In this document: one piece after another, positions 1-7,808 of the stretch
Position numbering within the stretch: the first letter of the stretch is position 1
Layout: each line of letters starts with the position of its first letter
Assembly (NCBI GenBank): GCA_008330645.1
Contig: VLTN01000031.1
Location: 310,001-374,000 of the forward strand
DNA: 64,000 nucleotides
Direction of reading: 5' to 3'
From: Cafeteria roenbergensis
Lineage: Eukaryota; Sar; Bigyra; Bicosoecida; Cafeteriaceae
The notes under the pieces: generated by a model
Seen by the model: only the letters and a program-made list of their open reading frames with translations
The model's database searches: none
What the model was told of the DNA's origin: nothing
Made by a program: the position numbers and the translations under genes

Positions 1-190
1 CGCCACAGGACGCCATTGTGGGGGTTCCAGGGCGGGAGCGTGCGTCGCAGGCTGCTTCGAGTGCGTGCGTTGATTGCAAAAAGGCAAATATTTTCTTGTT
101 TCAAGTTGCGCCTGCGGTGGCCCGGCATGAGCTGCACGCAGCTCACGCTTGGCCACCCCGCCTCACTCAACGACAGCGGCGCGGCAGCGG
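1..190. other. 3' flank of mitoferrin gene, no gene seen
   Basis: This stretch lies downstream of the mitoferrin stop codon on the minus strand. It is less GC-rich than the coding regions and holds an A/T-rich patch near 75-110, as expected for a 3' untranslated or intergenic segment. I see no gene in it. Confidence 0.5.
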
Positions 191-2371
191 TCAACCGGTG
201 ATGGGCCGGAGGGCGTTCTTCAGCGCCTCGTACGTGCCCCAGCTGATGGCGGCCGAAGGGGCGTGCACCGCCATGCGCGCCCCCATGCCCCTGAAGAGGC
301 CTCGCACGCCCTCGGCGCCAACAACCTTGCGCGCCGCATCGACGAGCCCAGTGTACTGGGGAGCGCTGCCGCGCACGAGGTGCAGGTCCGCGATGCCGGG
401 AACTCCTGCCGGCATGCGCAGCGCCACGCGCGGCCGCTGGGCGCGGGCAGTTGCCACATCGCGCTCGGAAGTCGCCGACGCGCGGGACGACAGGTCGTCC
501 GGGGGGGGCGAGGGCGTGTGGAGGGTCCAGTCAGCGCGGAAGGCGGTGGCGATGGACGCGCCAGTGCGGCGCGCCGCCGAGGCGCGAGGGCCCCACACGC
601 GCGCCTTGCTACCGGCAGAGCCGGTCCCCGGGAGCACGGGGTACGCGCCGGCGCCGAGGCGCGCGCAGCCACGGGCCCCGAAGCCCATGGCGAAGCGGCG
701 AGCGACGCCGGAGGACGCGCCGCCTGCGTGCGAGGCGCTGGGCACAGCGGCCAGGCGGGCCAGACGGGAGCCCGCATCTGCACCGGCGGCGCGCTGGAGG
801 GCCCTTCCAGACCAGCTGGTGCCCGCAACGGCGGGCCTGGGGACTGGCGCGGTGGCCGACAACGTGCCGCCGGCGTGCTCCGCGGCAGAGCCCGCTGCAC
901 GGTAGAGCCCGGCATTTCCGGCGCCGTGGCCCTTGTGGCCACGGTGACGGTGCTGGTGCTGGTGACGGCGGTAGCCGGAGCCCAGGGCTTCCGCCGCGGC
1001 TGCGGGCTGCGGGTGAAAGGCGGCAGTCTCAGCTGCCCACGCTGGCGTCGGCAGCGCTCTGGCCCCCCACCGGCCATGCTGGACCCTGCTGCCGCTGGCA
1101 TCCGCCCCCGTGCCGTGGCCTCCCGCCCCTGGTCCGGCAGAGCCGCGTTCCGCTCCCGAGCCGGGAGCACCGCGGTGGCCGCCTGGGCCGTGGGGGGGAG
1201 GGCCGGCACTGCCGCCGCCTCCGCGGCGCGCGCTGGGGCGGGCGTCCACAGTGGGCGCGAGGGGGGCCGCGACCGACAGCCCCTGCGTCTGCAAACGGGT
1301 CTTGAGCACATCCAGGGGGGTGGTGACTGCGGCTGCCACCGCGCCGGCCAGCGCGCCGGACAGGAGGAACTCCGCCCCGGAGAGGGGGTCGTCCTTGCCT
1401 GCCTTGTGGCCCGGGCCGCGGGCTTGGCGCATCGTCTCCTTGATCGTCTCGTTGGTGGCCACGAGCACGCTGGCGTATGGCCAGTTCATCAGAAGCGTGG
1501 TCGGGTACGAGCGGAAGAGAGCGCCCACGCCCTCTTGCTTGATGATGGTGCGAACGCAGTCGGTCACTCCGTCGTAGAAGCCAAGCTGGAGGCGCTGCTT
1601 CACCACGTCAAGCGGGGTCAGAACGGCGTCATGCAGCGTCGTGGCCATTGCGCCGCAGGCGGCGGCGGCCAGCGGGCTGTGGCCTGGCTTGTTGACCCCG
1701 AACGCAATCTTTGCACGCTCGTAGACGGAAAAGTAGGCGGCGTGCGACGGGATGCAGCCTACCATCATCACCGGGGCGCCGCGCCACAGCCGCACCAGAC
1801 CGTGCTTCGCCATGAACCGCCCAAACCCCAGCCGCCGCTCCCCGGTCGCGCGGCGAGCCTGCAGGTGCGTCTGCGACGTGTCAGGAGCACTCGTTGGGGA
1901 GGGAGGGGGGTGGGGGGAGGCCGAGCAAGGGGGGCGTTGGGGGCAGCAGGCGCTGCGACGAGCCAAAGTGGCGAGCGCCACGCAAGCGCGCCCGCCCTGG
2001 CGCCGCGGGCCGGCCCCTCCGCTGCGCCTGGGAGCCCCGGCGCCGCTACCACGCGGAGGGCTTGCGCGGCGCGCGGCGGGGACGCGCCGCACGCCTTCGC
2101 AGGGGCCGCAGCCGGCGCCGGAAGGGACACCCGTGTCGGACGGCCGTCCGGCAGCGCGCGATGACAGCCCCCTTGCAGTTCGTTGCCCGGAAACACGCGG
2201 GCCATGCGCGCGCACAGGGCTCACCTTGTACGTGTCCACCGGGAACATCCCAACGTGCTCCATGACCCCCGCGCATGATCCGGCGATGGTATGGGTCAGG
2301 AACGACGTGGCCTCGGGGTTCCACTCCTCCCAGTCGTCATCGAACGCGGCCTGTTCGGAGTCAGATGCCAT
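191..2371 (-). CDS. MFRN: Mitoferrin-like mitochondrial iron carrier
   Basis: Predicted solute carrier (SLC25) of the inner mitochondrial membrane that imports iron for heme and Fe-S synthesis. Exons: 2225-2371 and 191-1870; the intron 1871-2224 begins GTGAGC and ends CGCAG. The product is about 608 residues. The three carrier signatures are visible: PVDTYKTHLQ (formed across the splice), PLDVVKQRLQ and PLDVLKTRLQ. The stretch GAMATTLHDA before repeat 2 and the MNWP after it match mitoferrins (MNVP in animals) better than other carriers. Odd: about 300 low-complexity residues rich in Gly, Ala, Arg and His sit inside the third repeat, between PLDVLKTRLQTQG and YTGLVDAARKVV (roughly 385-1275). 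No GTGAG/CGCAG pair flanks this, so I treat it as coding. The start is the ATG at 2371. It diverges from the LOG gene. Confidence 0.85.
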   Translation of the reverse strand: MASDSEQAAFDDDWEEWNPEATSFLTHTIAGSCAGVMEHVGMFPVDTYKVSPVRAHGPRVSGQRTARGLSSRAAGRPSDTGVPSGAGCGPCEGVRRVPAARRASPPRGSGAGAPRRSGGAGPRRQGGRACVALATLARRSACCPQRPPCSASPHPPPSPTSAPDTSQTHLQARRATGERRLGFGRFMAKHGLVRLWRGAPVMMVGCIPSHAAYFSVYERAKIAFGVNKPGHSPLAAAACGAMATTLHDAVLTPLDVVKQRLQLGFYDGVTDCVRTIIKQEGVGALFRSYPTTLLMNWPYASVLVATNETIKETMRQARGPGHKAGKDDPLSGAEFLLSGALAGAVAAAVTTPLDVLKTRLQTQGLSVAAPLAPTVDARPSARRGGGGSAGPPPHGPGGHRGAPGSGAERGSAGPGAGGHGTGADASGSRVQHGRWGARALPTPAWAAETAAFHPQPAAAAEALGSGYRRHQHQHRHRGHKGHGAGNAGLYRAAGSAAEHAGGTLSATAPVPRPAVAGTSWSGRALQRAAGADAGSRLARLAAVPSASHAGGASSGVARRFAMGFGARGCARLGAGAYPVLPGTGSAGSKARVWGPRASAARRTGASIATAFRADWTLHTPSPPPDDLSSRASATSERDVATARAQRPRVALRMPAGVPGIADLHLVRGSAPQYTGLVDAARKVVGAEGVRGLFRGMGARMAVHAPSAAISWGTYEALKNALRPITG

Positions 2372-2648
2372 TGCGCCCGGACTTGCTCTGCAAGGGGGCC
2401 GCCGGTGCTGCCGATTGCGGGGCCCGCGGGGGCGTGGCCGCTGCGTGGACCGGGCCTTTGCGGAGGCGCACGCGAGCTGCCTGGGTGGGGCGGGGCCGCT
2501 GCAGGCGCGGGCGGCCGGGGTCGGCGCAAAGTGCAAGGGCTTCGGAAACGAGGACCTGGCCAACTCTGCCGCGCCACTCGATATTTGCCAGAACATGCTT
2601 CGGGATTGCCTCGCGGGGCACAACCTGCTTCGAGAGCGCGGGCTCCCC
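2372..2648. promoter_or_regulatory. Divergent promoter region MFRN/LOG
   Basis: A 277-bp spacer separates the start codons of two divergent genes and presumably carries both promoters. It contains, read on the minus strand, GCGGCAGAGTTG at about 2562-2573, a near match to the motif GGCAGAGCC found in other divergent spacers of this window. The promoter role is inferred from position only. Confidence 0.5.
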
Positions 2649-3858
2649 ATGGCGGACGCGACCTGGACATCTCGCGACACGGCCCTCGTTGCGGGGGCGG
2701 CAGCCGTGGGCTGCGGAATCGGTGAGGCAGGGCAGGCGGAGCGCATCCGCAACCACGACGCGGCGCGCGGCTCGGCACGGCCCCTGGCCCCGGCGCCAGC
2801 CAGGGCGGGTGCGCGCATGCGGGTGCGACGCGTGCCTTGACGCCAGGCGCTGGAGGGCGCGGCACCGGCAGCGAACGAGGGGCGCTGGCACTCGCAAGCC
2901 CTGTGCTGTCGACGTGCGCAGGCGCCGCGCTTGCGTGGGCAGTGGCGAGCAGGCGCCCCAACGAGGGGGAGGAGGCAGCGGCCGCGTCCAAGACCAGCGC
3001 CGCCAGCGGCAGCGAGCGGCGCGTCGCGGTGTTCTGCGGGTCCAGCCTGCCGTCCGGCCCACGCGGCGAGGCAATCAAGAAGGCCGCCGTGGCCCTGGGC
3101 GAGGCAATTCCGGCGGAGGGCATGGAGATGGTGTTTGGCGGGGGCAACATTGGCCTTATGGGCACCATCGCTCGCGCCGTTGACCGCGCCGGCGGTCGCA
3201 TCACCGGGGTCATCCCTCGCACGCTCGCCGCCCGAGAGGTGTCCGGCAAGCCGGTCCAGCAGGAGAACGAGATCATCACAGAGACCATGCACGAGCGAAA
3301 GATGCTCATGGCATCGATGTCCGCCGGTTTCATCGCGATGCCCGGGGGCTTCGGCACCCTGGAGGAGCTGTTCGAGGCGGTTACGTGGACGCAGCTGAAC
3401 ATTCACTCCAAGCCCGTCGGCCTGCTCAACGTGGGCGGGTTCTACGACCCCCTCGTGGCTCAGGTGAGGGCTGCTGCGGAGCGCCTTCGCGCCGAGGCGG
3501 CCTGTGGTCCGGCCGCGCAGCCATTGCACGCGCCTCGTGCTGCGCATAGCCACGCTCGTTGCTTCGATGGTGGCATCGCGTGGGTGCCCCCTCGCTGCAG
3601 CCCTTCGGCGCCCCCGCCCCCCCTTCCTCGCCTCCGCTCCACAGAGGCTTCCCCGTTGCCCGCTGCGTTGTGCTTGCGCAGGTCGACGTCGCCGTGGAGG
3701 AGGGCCTCATCCAGCCGACGATGCGCGACATCATCGTGGTGGACTCCGACCCCGTCGCGCTCCTCCGCAAGCTGAGAAGCCACCGCCTCATGGCTGGCAC
3801 GCAGCTCGCTCTCGACTGGAGCAGCAAGGGTGCCGCAGCAGGGGCTGCCAAGGCGTAG
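2649..3858 (+). CDS. LOG: LOG-family phosphoribohydrolase with N-terminal membrane anchor
   Basis: Member of the lysine decarboxylase-like LOG family (cytokinin riboside 5'-monophosphate phosphoribohydrolase), which releases a free base from a nucleoside monophosphate. Exons: 2649-2721, 2922-3463, 3682-3858; both introns start GTGAGG and end GCGCAG. The product is 263 residues. Family signatures are VAVFCGSS at the start of the Rossmann fold, GGGNIGLMG, and the PGGFGTLEEL nucleotide-binding motif with the neighbouring ETMHERK. The splice of exons 1 and 2 creates a hydrophobic segment, about residues 11-35, ending in ASRR, so the enzyme may be membrane-anchored; classical plant and bacterial LOGs are soluble. 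No in-frame ATG precedes the fold within exon 2, which supports the short exon 1. Whether the substrate is a cytokinin cannot be read from sequence. Confidence 0.85.
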
Positions 3859-4148
3859 ATAGTGCGTATCCCATGCGCTGTGGCTCGGATGTCGTGAGGA
3901 CCCCCCCGAACGCCCCTGGCAGCGCGCAGCGACCCGAACGATGCGCCCTAGCCTTCTGAACAGCACCCCACTCGGCCTGGAACACATTCTATCAGCGAGG
4001 GCCCACACACAACACACAGCTCGTTGCCTCAGCAAGGCTATATCTCAGCTCACTGGCTGCATACGGAGGCGCCAGCTTGCCCCCCCCCCCCCCCCCCCCC
4101 CCCCCGGCGACCTGCCCAGCTCCCGGACGCAAAGCCCGCCGCCCCATG
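3859..4148. other. Convergent spacer LOG / SK channel
   Basis: A 290-bp spacer between the converging ends of the LOG gene and the potassium channel gene. Apart from the 26-nt cytosine run near its right end I see no feature in it. Confidence 0.6.
4080..4105. repeat. C26 homopolymer
   Basis: An uninterrupted run of 26 cytosines lies just downstream (on the minus strand, as G26) of the potassium channel stop codon, in a convergent 3' spacer. Runs this long are prone to length error in sequencing and could form G-quadruplex structure on the opposite strand or in the channel mRNA 3' end. Confidence 0.95.
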
Positions 4149-7100
4149 TCACGCCGGCGTGTGCTGCCTCCCGCTCAGCCGCGCCGCCAGCGCCCGCGCC
4201 TGCTCGGCCGCCGCCCGGAACGCCGCTGCCACCTCGTCCTCCTGTGCCCCGGCTGCGCCGCCCGGACTCGAGGGGGCGGTCCCCGCTGCTCGGATTACCA
4301 CGGGCGGCGGCCTCACGGCTCGCGGCACGGCCGACCAGGGCCGCGCTTTGGGCGACGCCGCGCTGCGCAGTCGCGCCGGCAGCTCACTGCTCCGTGCCCA
4401 GCCCATGCCGAGGCGCCCGCCCGCGATGACAGCATCGGGGCTCGGCGATCGCACCCTGGCAGCCTGCTGCGGGGAGATGCCCGCCGTCACGGTGGCCTCC
4501 GCGTCCGCCGCCAGCTGGAGGGCCTGCCTGGCGGTTTCGCGAGCTTCGTCGACCCGCAGCAGCGTGAAGGCCGCTAGCACGCGCCTGCGCGGCCCCATAT
4601 CCGCGTCGAGAAGCTGGCGGCCCGCGATGGCCCTGAACGCCGCCCACCTGGCCACCGCCCCCGTGGCACGGAGGGTCGCCGACGCCCGCGACGCCACCGA
4701 CCTGTAGATGACGCCGCTGGCCCGGCCCCGGGTCCACAGCAGCGACTGCCTGTGCTCCTGCGACCAGTGCCAGGCAGCCTGAATGGCCCCGGCGGCCAGC
4801 GCCGCCCGCGCGTTCCGCACGCTGGCCTTGCGGATGAGCGCCACCACCTGGTCCTGCGCAGCGTCGAACTGCATGAAGGCCACCAGCTGCGCAACGGCGA
4901 CGGCTGTGGCCAGCAGGGCCGCGAACGAGGCGAGAACGACGATGCCGCCTCCGACGGTGGTGCGCGGGGTGAGCCGCCCGCCGAAGCCGACGGTGGTGAT
5001 TGAGATGGCGGTCATGTACACCGCCTCCGGCAGCGACAGTGGCGCGCAGGCGGGCACGTGCGACGCCGCGCACACGAGCGTCTCAGCGGCGTGCAGCGCG
5101 ACGGACGTGAACGCAATGGCCCCGACGACGATGCCAACCGTGCAGGCGAACGCGTGCTGCCGCAGCGTGGTCTTGACGAAGAACGAGAAGGAAAACGACT
5201 GCCCGGACAGCGCGACAAGCAGGCGCCCGCTGCCGGTGCTCAGCTCGGACAAAAGATACGCGGCCCGCAGAAGGAGGGGCAGCCGCAGGCAGATGGGGGC
5301 GAGCGCAACGACCACGTACGCGGAGGGGCCGACGGCCGCCTCCAGCTCCGGCCAGGTGCCCGCAGGGACGTGGATTGCAAGGGCCAGCGCCTCGGCCGTG
5401 GCGGCGAGCGCAGGGCCCCACAGGCACGCCGACCCGGGCGCTTGCTGCAGCTGGCCCGCCGTGGCCCGGAGTCGCGTCCACGGGTCGGAGAGCGTGCCCC
5501 GGCGCGACTCGCTGCGTGCGGGCTTGCCGAACGCACTGGAGTTGCGTCTCGACTCTGCTGCAGTCGGGCGCAGATAGGAGTCTCGCATGGACCGAGCGGC
5601 CGCCCGGCGCTGCATCCGCCGCTGCCTCCGCTGGCTTGCGGTCTCTGCAACGCAGGGGAGCGGCAGGCACCGCACGCACCACCAGAAAACGGTCCGCGAC
5701 ACGGAGAGGGCCGCCCGTCGCGCGGCGCGCGCCACGTCCCCCAGGGCGGCGACGGGCGCACACGCAGAGGCCTGTGGCGCGGCGCGGCGGCGCAGTGCGC
5801 GGACGTCGCCCGTGGCCCAGTGGAGAGCAGCGGCGAGGCACAGCAGAGCCACCGTGACGGCAGACTGCGCGGCCCGCACGCCCCAGGCCACTGCCGTGAC
5901 CGTCTCCCCCGCCACGGAGGCGGCTCGCGCCTCCAGCGTCTCGTCCTCCGTCAGCGGGAGCACCTCCGCGGCGACGAGTGACGCCGGCGACGTTCCGTGC
6001 CCGCCGTGGCCCAGCCAGGGGGCGGTGCTCCACGGCGCCGACGCCCGGGCCGCGGCCGCCACCGCGGCGGCAGCAACGGCGTCCCGAGAGCTGGCGGCGA
6101 GCCAGCCGACCGCCTCGCCGCCCCCGCCCTCGCGCGCCGCTGACACTAGGAGGCGGGTCGACTCGCCCGCCGATGGCCCGCCCGCCGCCGGGCAGGCAGC
6201 CGCAGGGCCATCGCACGCGAGCCCAAGCAGGGAAAGCCAGCCCCCCGCCACACCCGTGGCCGCCTCTACCGCCAGCAGCGCACGGCGCCGCAGCGCAGCA
6301 GAGGGCTGCGCCGACGCCGCCGTGGCCACCCCGTCGGCCAGCGACGCGCCGGAGGGGAAGCCCCCAGCAGCCAGAGCGTGCGCCCACACCCGCCTGGCCG
6401 TGTCGTTCAGCGCGCTCAGTCTGAGAGACGTGGCAGAGCCGCCGAACTCAGCGGCGATTGACTCTGCCAGGCGTTCAAGCGCCAGTGCCCCCGGGGCGGG
6501 AAGCAGCACCACCGCGCGCTCTGAGGCCTCCAGGGAGCTCGCGGGCCACCCCGTCACTCCCATGCCCGTGGGGCCCACTCCCAGGGCCTCGAGAGTCCCC
6601 GCGGAGCCGCGCGCCGCGGCCGTGTCCCGAGCGGGCGGCAGCAGGAACCCGCCGCCGGGGGACACAGTCCCGGAGCGCAAGCCATCAAAGCAGCCGCGGC
6701 GGGAGCCGAGGAGAAGCGCCCACGCCCTGGGCCCGAGCGAGGACGCGCCCTTGCCCGCAAACCGGTCCGCGATGCCCAGCAGCGCGGCCGCCATGCCGTT
6801 CCCGTCCAGCGAGCAGGGCCGGCCGGCCGTGGCGTTCCCCGAGGCGGCGGGGGGCAGCCGGCTTCCCGCCCCGGGGTCGCAGAACGGGGCTTGGTCATTG
6901 AGCAGCGGGAGCGCCCAGGCGGTTGACGCGTTGCCGCCCACAGCCGCGGGGTCGGCGGCGTTGCCCACCGACAGCACGCCCAGGGGGGAAGCCGGCATGA
7001 CGCGCGGCGCGTACGCAAGCACGCCCTCGAGGCCGGTGTGGGCCAGACCAGAGCGCACGAGGAGCGAGGGCCGGCCGGCGCGGCAGCTGCCCACGAGCGA

Positions 7101-7373
7101 CAGCGCAGCGGTGACAGGCAGCCGCAGGACGGCCAGCTCCACCTCTGCGATGGCCAGCACAATGCTGGCCACAGCGAGGATGGCCATGACCGCGGCGATT
7201 TGCACCGTGCGGTCCTCGAGGTCGCGCAGACGCCGAAACGCGTTGGGAGCGAACGCCGTGCCGCTCAGCTCGTCCTCATCGCTCGCCCCGCTCCCCGCCC
7301 GCGGGGACAGCTTCTCAGTCGCTGCGTCGGCCCCCTCGCCAGCAACTTCCCCGCTTGCCTCTGGGGGCCGCAT
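4149..7373 (-). CDS. SK-type (KCNN) potassium channel with giant S1-S2 loop
   Basis: Single-exon gene encoding about 1,074 residues. From about residue 490 the order matches small-conductance calcium-activated K+ channels: S2; S3 with LAIHVPAGTW (compare CAIHPVPGHY in animal SK channels); S4 with APICLRLPLLLRAAYLL; S5; pore with TAISITTVGFG as selectivity filter; S6; then a basic amphipathic segment (LIRKASVRNARAA...AAWHW) where SK channels bind calmodulin. S1 (IAAVMAILAVASIVLAIAEVELAV) lies near residues 55-80, so the S1-S2 loop, only a few residues in animals, is about 400 residues here and should face outside. The filter is TVGFG rather than SIGYG. The first ATG, at 7373, follows GTG and TTG codons that are not plausible starts. 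The protein should pass K+ when calmodulin binds calcium; this is family knowledge. Confidence 0.85.
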   Translation of the reverse strand: MRPPEASGEVAGEGADAATEKLSPRAGSGASDEDELSGTAFAPNAFRRLRDLEDRTVQIAAVMAILAVASIVLAIAEVELAVLRLPVTAALSLVGSCRAGRPSLLVRSGLAHTGLEGVLAYAPRVMPASPLGVLSVGNAADPAAVGGNASTAWALPLLNDQAPFCDPGAGSRLPPAASGNATAGRPCSLDGNGMAAALLGIADRFAGKGASSLGPRAWALLLGSRRGCFDGLRSGTVSPGGGFLLPPARDTAAARGSAGTLEALGVGPTGMGVTGWPASSLEASERAVVLLPAPGALALERLAESIAAEFGGSATSLRLSALNDTARRVWAHALAAGGFPSGASLADGVATAASAQPSAALRRRALLAVEAATGVAGGWLSLLGLACDGPAAACPAAGGPSAGESTRLLVSAAREGGGGEAVGWLAASSRDAVAAAAVAAAARASAPWSTAPWLGHGGHGTSPASLVAAEVLPLTEDETLEARAASVAGETVTAVAWGVRAAQSAVTVALLCLAAALHWATGDVRALRRRAAPQASACAPVAALGDVARAARRAALSVSRTVFWWCVRCLPLPCVAETASQRRQRRMQRRAAARSMRDSYLRPTAAESRRNSSAFGKPARSESRRGTLSDPWTRLRATAGQLQQAPGSACLWGPALAATAEALALAIHVPAGTWPELEAAVGPSAYVVVALAPICLRLPLLLRAAYLLSELSTGSGRLLVALSGQSFSFSFFVKTTLRQHAFACTVGIVVGAIAFTSVALHAAETLVCAASHVPACAPLSLPEAVYMTAISITTVGFGGRLTPRTTVGGGIVVLASFAALLATAVAVAQLVAFMQFDAAQDQVVALIRKASVRNARAALAAGAIQAAWHWSQEHRQSLLWTRGRASGVIYRSVASRASATLRATGAVARWAAFRAIAGRQLLDADMGPRRRVLAAFTLLRVDEARETARQALQLAADAEATVTAGISPQQAARVRSPSPDAVIAGGRLGMGWARSSELPARLRSAASPKARPWSAVPRAVRPPPVVIRAAGTAPSSPGGAAGAQEDEVAAAFRAAAEQARALAARLSGRQHTPA

Positions 7374-7808
7374 GGCGGCCACGAGTGCGCAGCGATTTTC
7401 TGCGTGCGTGTGTTGCGCTTCTGCCGGCGGCCCACGCGCGATATTGGGCCGTCTTGGCAAACATTGCGTGGCGCACGAATCGCCGCGCCTGCCAAGCGAG
7501 CAGCCGGCGCAGCACGGCTGCGCGCGGGACCTGGCGCGGCGCTCGGTGCGCGACCCGTGAGCATGGGGCTGGGCGAGGAGGGTTGCGAATACTTGGGATT
7601 GCTCGCCGCGCGATGCAGCGACGAGCTCCCCGCCACAGGCGGAGCGGCCGGGCGGGGGGCGGCGCTCACGCAATAGGAAGCATACGCCCAGGAGGACTTT
7701 GGGCTGGGGGAGTGACACGCGGCATAGTGCCGGCGCGCGCGTTCGTATCGCTCGTCACGGAGTCCGAAACGGATACGGCAGCTGCGCGGCGTGTGGCGCC
7801 CGATCTCT
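7374..7808. other. Tandem spacer, channel promoter side
   Basis: About 435 bp between the stop of the kinase-like gene and the start of the channel gene, both on the minus strand. It should contain the channel promoter and the 3' end of the upstream gene. I see no conserved element, small gene or repeat in it. Confidence 0.5.

Noticed and set aside
385-1275. Mitoferrin insertion as an unrecognised intron
   Set aside because: No GTGAG donor occurs in the segment on the minus strand, while all other introns but two use it; the frame is open throughout.
2837-2846. Start of the LOG gene at a TTG (2837) or acceptor at 2846
   Set aside because: TTG starts are not expected in a nuclear gene, and the acceptor at 2846 is not CGCAG. 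The GCGCAG acceptor at 2921 keeps frame and makes a coherent helix.
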